Below, piece by piece: positions 25,003-32,627 of a DNA stretch of 36,442 nucleotides (within the stretch, counting starts at the first letter, position 1; each line of letters opens with the position of its first letter). Made by a program: the position numbers and the translations under genes. Location of the stretch: positions 1 through 36,442 of the forward strand of contig JABSQH010000039.1 in NCBI GenBank assembly GCA_013213745.1. The letters run 5' to 3'. The stretch is from Ilumatobacteraceae bacterium. Lineage in GTDB: Bacteria > Actinomycetota > Acidimicrobiia > Acidimicrobiales > Ilumatobacteraceae. Under the pieces are notes generated by a model that saw only the letters and a list, made by a program, of their open reading frames with translations, did not search any database and had not been told where the DNA came from.

Positions 25003-26067
25003 GTGCCCGCTGCGTTGCCGACGATCGAGTCGATCCGTGCCACTCTCGCTGCTGCTCAGATCCATCACGTTGGTGTGGCGCCCGCCGACGTGCTCGCCGA
25101 CACCCGTGCCGAGCTACTGCGCCGTCGCGATCTCGGGCTGCACGCCGACATGCAGTTCACCTACCGCAACCCCGAGCGCTCGACCGACCCCGGCCGAGCG
25201 GTCGACGGTGCCCGCTCGGTCATCGTTGCGGCCCGCTCTTACGTCACCGACCAAGAGCCACCCCCACCCAGCGGGCCGGGCCCGCACGCCAGCATCGGTC
25301 GGTACGCCTGGGTCGATCACTACGCGCCGCTGCGTGCTGAGTTGCGCAACGTTGCACGCTCCATTCGCCGAGCTGGCCATCGCGCCGTCGCCTTTGCCGA
25401 CGACAACGCGATCGTCGATCGTGCGGTGGCCCATCGCGCCGGCCTCGGCTGGTACGGCAAGAACGCCAACCTGTTGCTTCCCGGCGCCGGCAGCTTCTTC
25501 GTGCTCGGCTGCATCATCACGACCGCCGAGTACACGCCGGCACCACACCCCGCCGCGGACGGTTGTGGAGACTGCGTGCGCTGCATCGATGCCTGCCCGA
25601 CCGGGGCGATCGTCGAGCCTGGGGTGATCGATGCCAACCGCTGTTTGGCTTGGGTGCTGCAACGTCCGGGGTCGATCCCGGTCGAGTTGCGCGCAGCCGT
25701 CGGCGATCGGATCTACGGCTGTGACGATTGCCAAGACGTGTGCCCGATCACCGTGCGCCTGGGTGAGCGCACCACAGTCGAGCTGACCGGCGACGAGCGG
25801 ACGGCGATTTCGGCGGTCGAGCTCTTGGAGGCAAGTGACGAGTGGATCGAAGAGCGCTGTGGCTGGTGGTACATCGCCGAGCGTGACCTTCGTTGGCTGC
25901 GACGCAATGCACTGATCGTCATGGGGAACGGCGCCGCCACCGACGACCAGCAGGCCACCGACCTGCTCGTGCGGTACGCCACCGCCGACGACGAGGTACT
26001 CGCCGAACACGCCCGGTGGGCCCTCGCCCGGGTCGACTCGCGGCGGGCTGCGCAGGTGATGCTGTGA
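25003..26067 (+). CDS. queG: Epoxyqueuosine reductase
   Basis: Reduces epoxyqueuosine to queuosine in tRNA using cobalamin and two 4Fe-4S clusters. The 354-residue protein has the cobalamin-domain segment RAGLGWYGKN (145-154) with the likely catalytic D139 just before it. The cluster cysteines are C188, C191, C194 and C198 (CGDCVRCIDACPTGAI), C214, and C240, C243 and C247 (CDDCQDVCP). A HEAT-like C-terminal tail follows. The GTG start has a leaderless-type -10. The next gene begins on the stop (GTGA overlap), an odd pairing with a mannosyltransferase. No other queuosine genes are in the window, so precursor may be salvaged. Confidence 0.92.
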   Translation: MPAALPTIESIRATLAAAQIHHVGVAPADVLADTRAELLRRRDLGLHADMQFTYRNPERSTDPGRAVDGARSVIVAARSYVTDQEPPPPSGPGPHASIGRYAWVDHYAPLRAELRNVARSIRRAGHRAVAFADDNAIVDRAVAHRAGLGWYGKNANLLLPGAGSFFVLGCIITTAEYTPAPHPAADGCGDCVRCIDACPTGAIVEPGVIDANRCLAWVLQRPGSIPVELRAAVGDRIYGCDDCQDVCPITVRLGERTTVELTGDERTAISAVELLEASDEWIEERCGWWYIAERDLRWLRRNALIVMGNGAATDDQQATDLLVRYATADDEVLAEHARWALARVDSRRAAQVML

Positions 26068-27200
26068 AACACCTGCTGGTCACCAACGACTTCCCGCCGA
26101 AGATCGGTGGAATCCAATCGCTGTTGTGGGAGTGGTGGCGACGTCTCCCGCCGGAGTCGTTCGCAGTCCTGACCAGCCCCTACGACGGCGCTGCCGAGTT
26201 CGACGCCACCCAGCCGTATCGCATCGAACGCACGCCCGAGCCGTGGCTGCTGCCACACCCGTGGATGGTGCGCCGCATCGACAAACTGGCCGACGACTTC
26301 GGAGCCGACCGTGTCGTCCTCGACCCGGCCGTGCCGCTGGGCCTCGTCGGGCCGTCGTTGCGGCTGCCGTACGACTTGGTACTGCACGGTGCCGAGGTCA
26401 CCGTGCCCGGTCGGCTGCCGGGCACCCGACAGGCGCTCGCCTACACCCTCGGTGGAGCCCAGGCGATCATCGCGGCCGGCGGATACCCGGCCGCCGAAGC
26501 CGAGCGCGCCGCTGGGCGGGCGCTGCCCGTGACCGTCGTCCCGTGTGGGGTCGACGCCGACACGTTCCATCCCCTCAATGCCGCCGAGCGGTCCGCAGCA
26601 CGTGAACGTCTCGGTCTGCCGGTCGACGCCGAACTGATCGTCGGCGTGTCGAGATTGGTGCCGCGCAAGGGATTCGACGCAGCGATCCGCGCCGTCGCCC
26701 GCATGAAGCGCACGCGCCCCGATCTGTTGTTGGCGATCGCCGGCGGCGGGCGCGACGAGGCCCGGCTTCGTCGACTCGCCGATGAGCTCGATGCTCCCGT
26801 GCGATTCCTCGGACGGATCCCGAACGCCGACCTCCCTCCGCTCTTCGCCTGCGCCGATGTGTTCACGATGTTGTGTCGCAACCGCTGGGGAGGTCTCGAA
26901 CAGGAGGGGTTCGGCATCGTCTTCGTCGAGGCGGCGGCGTGCGGTGTGCCGCAGGTCGCCGGCAACTCCGGCGGCGCCGCCGAGGCTGTGCTCGACGGCG
27001 AAACCGGCTTTGTCATCGACGAGCCGGAGAACACACAAGCGGTCGTCGATGCCTTCACGACGTTGCTCGACGACGAAGAGCTGCGGGCGTCGATGGCCGC
27101 TCGGTCGCGTCGCCGCGCCGTTGACGACTTTGCGTACGACGTACTGGCCCAGCGATTGGGAGCCGCACTCGGTGTCGACGACGGCACACTGGACCCATGA
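26064..27200 (+). CDS. GT4 glycosyltransferase, PimB-like mannosyltransferase
   Basis: A 378-residue GT-B enzyme opening HLLVTNDFPPKIGGIQSLLW, the N-terminus of mycobacterial-type phosphatidylinositol mannosyltransferase PimB. It has the usual GT4 features: PCGVDADTFHP, VGVSRLVPRKGFD, and the EQEGFGIVFVEAAACG donor-binding E-x7-E near 278-288. The likely reaction is transfer of mannose from GDP-mannose to a lipid acceptor at the inner membrane face. The GTG start overlaps the queG stop by four bases, and the next gene overlaps its own stop (ATGA), so the three are translationally coupled. Donor and acceptor are inferred from family. Confidence 0.8.
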   Translation: MKHLLVTNDFPPKIGGIQSLLWEWWRRLPPESFAVLTSPYDGAAEFDATQPYRIERTPEPWLLPHPWMVRRIDKLADDFGADRVVLDPAVPLGLVGPSLRLPYDLVLHGAEVTVPGRLPGTRQALAYTLGGAQAIIAAGGYPAAEAERAAGRALPVTVVPCGVDADTFHPLNAAERSAARERLGLPVDAELIVGVSRLVPRKGFDAAIRAVARMKRTRPDLLLAIAGGGRDEARLRRLADELDAPVRFLGRIPNADLPPLFACADVFTMLCRNRWGGLEQEGFGIVFVEAAACGVPQVAGNSGGAAEAVLDGETGFVIDEPENTQAVVDAFTTLLDDEELRASMAARSRRRAVDDFAYDVLAQRLGAALGVDDGTLDP

Positions 27201-27793
27201 CGGCGAACCCCACCGCTCGCCATCGAGGCGACGTGATCGTGATGGCTAATGCCATCGGTACCGCCGCCTTTACCGTCACGGCGTTGACCGCCGCCATCGT
27301 GTTCTCCACAGCGGCACAATGGGTCGGAGCGATCACCGCCATGAGCCTGTTCGCCGTCGGCGTGTTCACGTTCCTGTGGGCTTTCTACAACGCTGCGCAG
27401 CGCAGTCGTGTCGAACAACTGTCGGTGATGCAGCTGTTCTTCCTCGTCGGTGCTCCGACGCCGTCACGCATCCGTCGCACGATGAATGTGTTGCTCGTCG
27501 TGCAGGTCGGTATCGGTCTGGGCACGGCTCTGGCCAGGCCGAACGGCCCCGACGGTACCCCCGGTTCCTCGCTCGCCGTCGGCATTCTCGTGCCGATGTT
27601 CGGCCTCGGCCTGAACGGCTTGTGGGCAGCGTTTCACGGCGACTTTCCGCCCCTCGAACGACCGGCGCGACCGGTGTCGTCAGCGGCGGACGGCGACGCT
27701 GCGAACGACGACCAACTCGCCGCAAACGACGACGTCACCGACGGTGGCACCCCATCATCCGCAGCAATCGACCAGAATGGAAGCCATGGCTGA
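27197..27793 (+). CDS. Multi-helix membrane protein of unknown function
   Basis: A 198-residue protein with four likely membrane segments (within 14-75 and about 98-148) and an acidic, low-complexity cytoplasmic tail of about 45 residues. The core VFTFLWAFYNAAQRSR and VEQLSVMQLFFLVGAPTP looks like a conserved actinobacterial membrane family that I cannot name. It overlaps the end of the PimB-like gene (ATGA) and is followed by the SRPBCC gene, whose start lies inside its tail. The context suggests a role linked to envelope or lipid work, but this is only positional. Confidence 0.65.
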   Translation: MTANPTARHRGDVIVMANAIGTAAFTVTALTAAIVFSTAAQWVGAITAMSLFAVGVFTFLWAFYNAAQRSRVEQLSVMQLFFLVGAPTPSRIRRTMNVLLVVQVGIGLGTALARPNGPDGTPGSSLAVGILVPMFGLGLNGLWAAFHGDFPPLERPARPVSSAADGDAANDDQLAANDDVTDGGTPSSAAIDQNGSHG

Positions 27794-28256
27794 GACTGCG
27801 ACCGAGATCATCACGATCGACGCCTCGCCCGAGCGTGTCTGGGCGATCGCTGTCGACATTGCGCAGTACCCGAGCTGGGCGCGTGACATCAAAGACGTCA
27901 CCATTCATCGTCACGACGACGAGGGCCGCCCGCTCGAGGTCGCGTTCCGGGCGTCGGCTCTCGGGCGCAGCACCCACTACACGCTGCTGTACGACTACTC
28001 CGATGCGCCTCGTGTGCTCGGCTGGAAGATGCTGCGTGGCGACATCCAGCGCTCGATCGACGGCAAGTTCACCTTCGATCCCGGTGCCGACGGCACCACG
28101 ACCGCCCGGTACGACCTGGCGATCGACCTGGTCGTTCCATTGCCGGGGTTCGTCAAGCGACGCGCCGAGGTACGCATCCTCAACACCGTGCGCGAGCTGA
28201 AAGTTCGGGCGGAGGGTTCCGACTCGCCAGCGTCGGCTGCTCCGGCGACGCCCTGA
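27786..28256 (+). CDS. SRPBCC (polyketide cyclase/START-like) protein
   Basis: A 156-residue protein with the START/Bet v 1-like fold that encloses hydrophobic ligands. The opening ETATEIITIDASPERVWAIA and VDIAQYPSWARDIKDV is the standard SRPBCC start, followed by a strand-rich core and a long final helix (LPGFVKRRAEVRILNTVRELK). It begins inside the end of the membrane protein gene, which overlaps it by eight bases. CAGAAT seven bases before the ATG may be a -10; an ATG three codons upstream is an alternative start. The ligand is unknown. Such genes often sit beside lipid or coenzyme-modification genes in actinobacteria. Confidence 0.8.
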   Translation: MAETATEIITIDASPERVWAIAVDIAQYPSWARDIKDVTIHRHDDEGRPLEVAFRASALGRSTHYTLLYDYSDAPRVLGWKMLRGDIQRSIDGKFTFDPGADGTTTARYDLAIDLVVPLPGFVKRRAEVRILNTVRELKVRAEGSDSPASAAPATP

Positions 28257-28308
28257 GCTGGCAGCCGGCCGATCGGGCAGGGCGCGGCCGGAGACGTCGC
28301 CATCCGAC

Positions 28309-29331
28309 GTGATCGGTAGCGAACTGCCACCCGCACGGCGCCTTGTGGGCATCGACGTCGGTGGCACCAAGTCGCTCGGCGTCACGATGTCGCCGACCCG
28401 CGACCCCGCCAACGCCCGTGCCCTCGAAGTCACCGTCGAAAAACGGTTGCTGACACCGCGGGGCGATGGCAGCGCCGACGATCTCATCGACACACTCGCC
28501 GCGCTGGCCCGCTCGCTATGTGGCGACCTCGATCCATCCGGCAATGCCGAGGCGGTGTCGGTCGGCATCGGCGTGCCTGGTCTCGTTCATCGCGGTGGGC
28601 GGCTGCGCGCCGCTCCAAACCTCGACGGCGTCGCCGACCTCGAGATCGCCGAGCGCGTCGGCGAACGTCTCGGCACGCGTGTGTGGGTGGACAACGACGC
28701 CACCTGTGCAGCCCTTGCGGAGTGGCAACTCGGGGTCGCGGCCGGCTGCCGCGACGTGGTGCTGGTCACACTCGGCACCGGCATCGGCGGGGGCCTCGTG
28801 GCTGGCGGGCGCCTACAGCACGGGGTCAATGGCTACGCCGGCGAGTTCGGGCACATGGTGATCAACCCGGACGGACCACGCTGTCCGTGCGGAAGACGCG
28901 GCTGCTGGGAGCGCTACGCATCTGGCTCGGGTCTGGCGATGCTGGCTCGCGAGGCGGCCACCGGGAGACGACTGCGGGCCGTGGTCGAGCTCGCTGACGG
29001 CGACCCACGGGCCGTGCGCGGTGAACACGTGCAAGCAGCCGCCCGCAACGGTGACCCCGAGGCGCTCGCCGTCGTCGACGACTTTGCGCGGTACGTGGCG
29101 ATCGGCCTGTCGAACCTGACCAATGCGCTCGACCCTGAGATGTTCGTGCTCGGAGGTGGCTTGGCGGCCGGCGCCGACATCTACCTCGCACCGATCGAAC
29201 GCTGGTTCCGTGAGCTGCTCTATCAACCGCATCTGCGGACATTGCCGCAGATCGCGTTCTCCGAGTGGGGGGAGCTCTCCGGAGCGGTCGGCGCATCGCT
29301 GCTCCCACTGGTCGACGACGCCCGCCGGTAA
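28309..29331 (+). CDS. ROK-family glucokinase
   Basis: Predicted ATP-dependent glucokinase (340 aa). It shows DVGGTK (16-21), the catalytic D130 in VDNDAT, GTGIGGG (156-162), and the ROK zinc site H182 with C192, C194 and C199 (CPCGRRGC), which separates ROK kinases from repressors. There is no N-terminal helix-turn-helix, so it is an enzyme. The GTG start follows a 52-base gap after the SRPBCC gene. Some family members phosphorylate N-acetylmannosamine or allose, so glucose is the likely but unproven substrate. Confidence 0.85.
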   Translation: MIGSELPPARRLVGIDVGGTKSLGVTMSPTRDPANARALEVTVEKRLLTPRGDGSADDLIDTLAALARSLCGDLDPSGNAEAVSVGIGVPGLVHRGGRLRAAPNLDGVADLEIAERVGERLGTRVWVDNDATCAALAEWQLGVAAGCRDVVLVTLGTGIGGGLVAGGRLQHGVNGYAGEFGHMVINPDGPRCPCGRRGCWERYASGSGLAMLAREAATGRRLRAVVELADGDPRAVRGEHVQAAARNGDPEALAVVDDFARYVAIGLSNLTNALDPEMFVLGGGLAAGADIYLAPIERWFRELLYQPHLRTLPQIAFSEWGELSGAVGASLLPLVDDARR

Positions 29332-29371
29332 CGTCCCGGCACCACCTGCCCAGCAGCTACGGCCGTCGGCG

Positions 29372-29672
29372 GTGAGCGAGGGCGGGACGACCGACGATGA
29401 ACTCCAGGGTGGCACGCTCGTCGCGCTCGTGGCCATGGCGCTCGGGATCTTCGTCGTCGCCAACGACTTCACTGCGTTGAGCGTGGCGATCGTCGACATC
29501 GAAGGTGACCTCGACACCACGCTCAACCGGGCCCAGTGGGTGATCAACGCCGACACGGTGGTGTTCGGCGTGCTCATTGTGACCGGGGGTTCGGCAATGC
29601 CATGGGCCCGTTGATCGCCGGAGTGCCCACCGATGCGCTGAGTTGGCGGTGGATCTCTTTCCTCAATGTGCC
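29372..29672 (+). pseudogene. Remnant of a DHA2-type (EmrB/QacA) MFS exporter
   Basis: From a GTG at 29372 the plus strand reads LVALVAMALGIFVVANDFTALSVAI, with RAQWVINADTVVFGVLIVTGG, the first helices of a 14-helix drug exporter. The frame then stops at 29614. From about 29593 another frame continues GNAMGPLIAGVPTDALSWRWISFLNVP, which in intact proteins lies roughly 100 residues further on. The sequence is thus joined across a deletion with a frame change, and nothing of the remaining 250 or so residues follows. This is clear decay, not a sequencing slip of one base. Confidence 0.65.
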
Positions 29673-29691
29673 CGAAATTCAGGGGATTTCG
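29673..29691. repeat. CGAAAT/ATTTCG inverted repeat after the MFS remnant
   Basis: CGAAAT (29673-29678) and ATTTCG (29686-29691) form a hairpin with a seven-base loop between the MFS pseudogene and the end of ppa. The same half-sites cluster before whiB. It may serve as a terminator for ppa on the minus strand or be a leftover regulator site. Confidence 0.3.
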
Positions 29692-29757
29692 TGGGGAATG
29701 CGCGCGTGTCCGCGAACATTTTGGGTGAATGGCCGGTCCGGCCCCAGCGCTGTCCGG

Positions 29758-30261
29758 TCAGTCCGGGACGTAGTTGGCTTTCGACTCCGCGATCTCACGC
29801 CACGCGGCGGCCCGATCGCCCATGCCCTCGCTCGAAGAGTGCTTCTCGGGTTCGAGCGCCTTGTACACGTTGAAGAAGTGTTCGATCTCTTCCAGCAGTT
29901 GGTGTGGCAGATCCTCCAGCTCGTGGACGTGCTCGAAGCGAGGTTCCTTTGGAGGCACGCAGATCAACTTGGCGTCCTCGCCCGCTTCATCGCGCATGTA
30001 CAGCACGCCCACCGGCCGGCATTCGACGACCACCCCCGGATACACAGGGTCCTCGAGTAGCACCAGCGCATCGAGCGGGTCGCCGTCGCCGGCAAGTGTG
30101 TCGGGGATGAACCCGTAGTCGGCGGGGTACGTCGTGGCAGTGAAGAGTCGCCGATCGAGGTACACCCGGCCATCTTCGTGGTCGATCTCATACTTGTTGC
30201 GGCTGCCGCGGGGGATCTCGATCACGACGAACACGCAGTCGTCGGCTGGGGCTCTTGACAT
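29758..30261 (-). CDS. ppa: Inorganic pyrophosphatase, family I
   Basis: Hydrolyses pyrophosphate to two phosphates, driving biosynthetic reactions. The 167-residue protein has the family I core: EIPRGSRNKYE (15-25), YPADYGFIPDTL (45-56) and the metal-binding signature DGDPLDALV (59-67), then KLICVPPKEPRF. Length is standard for bacterial hexameric enzymes. The ATG at 30261 sits 43 bases from the divergent aminotransferase gene. The start is chosen at MSRAPADDC because the core fold begins a few residues later. Convergent MFS debris lies beyond its stop. Confidence 0.95.
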   Translation of the reverse strand: MSRAPADDCVFVVIEIPRGSRNKYEIDHEDGRVYLDRRLFTATTYPADYGFIPDTLAGDGDPLDALVLLEDPVYPGVVVECRPVGVLYMRDEAGEDAKLICVPPKEPRFEHVHELEDLPHQLLEEIEHFFNVYKALEPEKHSSSEGMGDRAAAWREIAESKANYVPD

Positions 30262-30292
30262 ATCCGTCCAGCATCGCATACGCCTCACCCGG

Positions 30293-30298
30293 TAGCGT
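30293..30298 (+). promoter_or_regulatory. -10 box of the aminotransferase gene
   Basis: TAGCGT is followed by six bases and the ATG at 30305, predicting a leaderless transcript. It lies in the 43-base gap shared with ppa, so the two promoters face away from each other in very little space. Confidence 0.5.
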
Positions 30299-30304
30299 CG
30301 GAGC

Positions 30305-31510
30305 ATGGAATTCCGTCGCATCGAGAACTTGCCCCCGTACGTGTTTTCCATCATCAACGGGTTGAAGATCGAGGCACGCAGGGCAGGCGCAGATGTCGTC
30401 GACCTCGGATTCGGCAACCCCGACATCCCGTCGCCGCGCATCGCAGTCGAGAAACTCGCGGAAGCCGCAAAGAATCCGCGCAACCACCGCTATTCGCTCA
30501 GCCGCGGGCTGCCGAAACTGCGCGAGGCGATCGCCGGGTACTACAAGGAGCACTGGGACGTCGATCTCGACCCGGAGTTGGAGATCACGAACACGATCGG
30601 GTCGAAAGAGGGCTTCTCGCATCTCATGTGGGTATTGCTCGATCATGACGACGCCGCGATCGTGCCCAGCCCGAGCTATCCGATCCACATCTACGGCCCG
30701 CTGTTCGCCGGCTCGGACTTACGACAGGTGCCGATGCGATTTCTTGCGGACCCGGACGCTCGCGAGCAGTTCAACGATGACTTCATGGCCAGCTTGGAGA
30801 CCGCCTACGAGGTCGGCTGGCCCAAGCCGCGGGTGCTGGTGATGTCGTTCCCGCACAACCCCACCGGTGCCTGCGTCGACCTCGCCTTCATGCAGAGAGT
30901 GGTCGACTTCTGTCGTGAACGAGAGATGATCGTCGTCAACGACTTCGCCTACGCCGACGTGGGATTCGACGGCTACCGGCCGCCGAGCATCTTGCAGGCC
31001 GACGGCGCGAAGGAGTGCGCAGTCGAGTTGTACTCGATGACCAAGAGCTTCTCGATGGCCGGTTGGCGCTCGGCCTTCCTCGCCGGGAACGCCGAGGTGG
31101 TGCAGGCGCTGGTGAAGCTGAAGAGTTATCTCGACTACGGCATGTTCCAGCCCGTCCAGATCGCCGCGACGGTCACGATCAACGAAGCGCCCGATTTCCC
31201 CAAAGAGGTCTGCGCCACGTACCAGTCGCGACGCGACACCTTGATCGACGGTCTGTCGCGCATCGGGTGGAACATCCCCAAGCCGAAGGGGACGATGTTC
31301 GTGTGGGCGCCGATCCCCGAGCCGTATGCCGAGATGGACTCGGTCGAGTTCTGCTCGACGGTGGTGCGCGACGCCGACGTGGCGCTGTCGCCGGGCGTGG
31401 GCTTCGGCCCCGGTGGCGAGGGGTTCGTGCGGTTCGCCCTGATCGAGAACGAGAAGCGCATTCAACAGGCGGTGCGGAACCTGCGCCGCGGCCTGCCGAA
31501 GCTCGGCTGA
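30305..31510 (+). CDS. alaC: Aminotransferase class I/II, AlaC-like
   Basis: PLP enzyme predicted to make alanine from pyruvate and glutamate. The 401-residue protein carries the family landmarks: DLGFGNPDIPSP, HRYSLSRGLPKLREAIAGYY, SFPHNPTG with the ring-stacking residues, NDFAYAD, and the PLP lysine K247 in SMTKSFSMAGWR. The opening RRIENLPPYVFSIIN and the SMTKSFSMAGWR site are the pattern of AlaC and related alanine aminotransferases, not aspartate enzymes. The promoter is probably leaderless. An ACT-domain protein follows 67 bases later and might sense amino acids. Confidence 0.85.
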   Translation: MEFRRIENLPPYVFSIINGLKIEARRAGADVVDLGFGNPDIPSPRIAVEKLAEAAKNPRNHRYSLSRGLPKLREAIAGYYKEHWDVDLDPELEITNTIGSKEGFSHLMWVLLDHDDAAIVPSPSYPIHIYGPLFAGSDLRQVPMRFLADPDAREQFNDDFMASLETAYEVGWPKPRVLVMSFPHNPTGACVDLAFMQRVVDFCREREMIVVNDFAYADVGFDGYRPPSILQADGAKECAVELYSMTKSFSMAGWRSAFLAGNAEVVQALVKLKSYLDYGMFQPVQIAATVTINEAPDFPKEVCATYQSRRDTLIDGLSRIGWNIPKPKGTMFVWAPIPEPYAEMDSVEFCSTVVRDADVALSPGVGFGPGGEGFVRFALIENEKRIQQAVRNLRRGLPKLG

Positions 31511-31563
31511 AGGCAACCGCGGCGTTGTAACACGCGTGTGACATCACGTTGATCTGGCGTCGG

Positions 31564-31569
31564 TAGCTT
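31564..31569 (+). promoter_or_regulatory. -10 box of the ACT-domain gene
   Basis: TAGCTT is followed by eight bases and the GTG start at 31578, suggesting a leaderless or near-leaderless transcript. No ribosome site is present before the GTG. Confidence 0.4.
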
Positions 31570-31577
31570 CACGGCTC

Positions 31578-32213
31578 GTGAGTAAGCAGGTCACTGTCGT
31601 GGTGCGCGTGTGGATGCCTGACCGTCCGGGCGCGCTCGGGCAGGTGGCGAGCCGAATCGGTGCCGTGCGAGGAGACGTGCTGGCGATCGAAATCCTGGAA
31701 CACGGCGCCGGTCGGGCGATCGACGAGCTGTCGGTCCGTCTGCCCGACGCCAGTGTGCTCGACCTACTCGCCGCCGAGGTGTCCGCGGTCGACGGCGTCG
31801 ACGTCGAGAGCATCCGTGCGGTCGACGAAGACCGCGCCGATCCCAGTCTGGCGGCGCTGGGTGTCGCCGCCGCGCTTGCTGAGTGTCCGGTGGAGGACCG
31901 TGCGGAGATCTTGTGCCGCGGCGTGCAGCGGATTGCTGAAGCGGAGTGGGCGGTGCTGCTTCGCGACGAAGAGATCGTGCACGTAGTCGGCGATGCGCCC
32001 GCTGGGCCGTGGTTGGCGGCCTTCATCGCCGGGAGCGAACACCTCGACGGGGTCGACGACTCTGCCCCCGATGATCTGGTGTGGGCGCCGTTGGAGGAGT
32101 CCGGGCTGACCCTGGTGGCCGGCCGCGGGATGCACCCCATTCACGAGCGCGAGCGGGTGCGCGTGTCGCTCATGGCGCGGTTGGCAAACGCGCTGCTGAC
32201 GCCGACCGTGTAG
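31578..32213 (+). CDS. ACT-domain protein
   Basis: A 211-residue protein with an N-terminal ACT domain (about 5-75: VVVRVWMPDRPGALGQVASRIG is the ligand-binding turn that usually holds amino acids). The C-terminal part, about 90-205, is a separate alpha/beta domain (RGVQRIAEAEWAVLLRDEEIVHVV) that looks GAF-like, though I am not sure. No DNA-binding or catalytic domain is visible, so it may act as an allosteric sensor. It follows an alanine-type aminotransferase, which fits amino-acid sensing. The GTG start and upstream TAGCTT suggest its own transcript. Confidence 0.75.
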   Translation: MSKQVTVVVRVWMPDRPGALGQVASRIGAVRGDVLAIEILEHGAGRAIDELSVRLPDASVLDLLAAEVSAVDGVDVESIRAVDEDRADPSLAALGVAAALAECPVEDRAEILCRGVQRIAEAEWAVLLRDEEIVHVVGDAPAGPWLAAFIAGSEHLDGVDDSAPDDLVWAPLEESGLTLVAGRGMHPIHERERVRVSLMARLANALLTPTV

Positions 32214-32219
32214 AACCTC

Positions 32220-32627
32220 GTCACGCGTTTCGTACTGTCTGCGTCCGTCGCGGCCGATGTCGTGCTCGCTGGCTGCTCGCTCAGTATCGGCGGGTCGGAC
32301 ACCCTTGATTCCGACTCGACCGCTGATGCCGTCGACGAAGAGTTCACCGACCCCTTGCAACTTGGTGATTTGCCGACCGAGTGCGACGTACCCGACGACG
32401 CAGAGTCAGGCGACGAGTTCACGTGCACATCGACGACAGCCAACGGAGAGGTCATTCTCTGGGGGGGCGTGGCGACGAGTCGCAGCGAGTTCGACGTCGA
32501 GACGACCAACCTGTTGAACGCCGACGCCGTCGAGGCCCTCGAAGGCGACATCGTCGCGTCGCTCGTCGACTCGTTCTGTTCGCGGAAACGTGCGGAAAGC
32601 GCACGGAATCGCCGGTATTTCGGTTAG
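32220..32627 (+). pseudogene. Small secreted lipoprotein with no start codon
   Basis: Read from 32220 the frame gives a clean lipoprotein signal, TRFVLSASVAADVVLAGCSLS, with lipobox LAGC, then an acidic domain of about 100 residues (GDLPTECDVPDDAESGDEFTC, FDVETTNLLNADAVEALEGD) resembling small DUF4333-like lipoproteins. The codon where the start is expected (32220-32222) is GTC, and the in-frame stop TAG lies just before it at 32211. The only later candidates are CTG at 32235 and a GTG inside the lipobox. One base change would restore GTG. Either the gene is silenced or a non-standard start is used. It overlaps the end of glpK tail to tail. Confidence 0.5.
32589..32605. terminator. Hairpin between convergent lipoprotein and glpK genes
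   Basis: CGTGCG-GAAAG-CGCACG forms a six-base perfect stem with a purine loop, close to the shared ends of the lipoprotein frame and glpK. It could act on both strands as a terminator. No T-tract is present. Confidence 0.35.

Noticed and set aside
29640-29760. Possible link between the 29.67 kb repeat region and the whiB leader
   Set aside because: Both have CGAAAT half-sites and a TTT(T/G)GGG...TGAAT stretch, but the match is too short to claim a duplicated leader.
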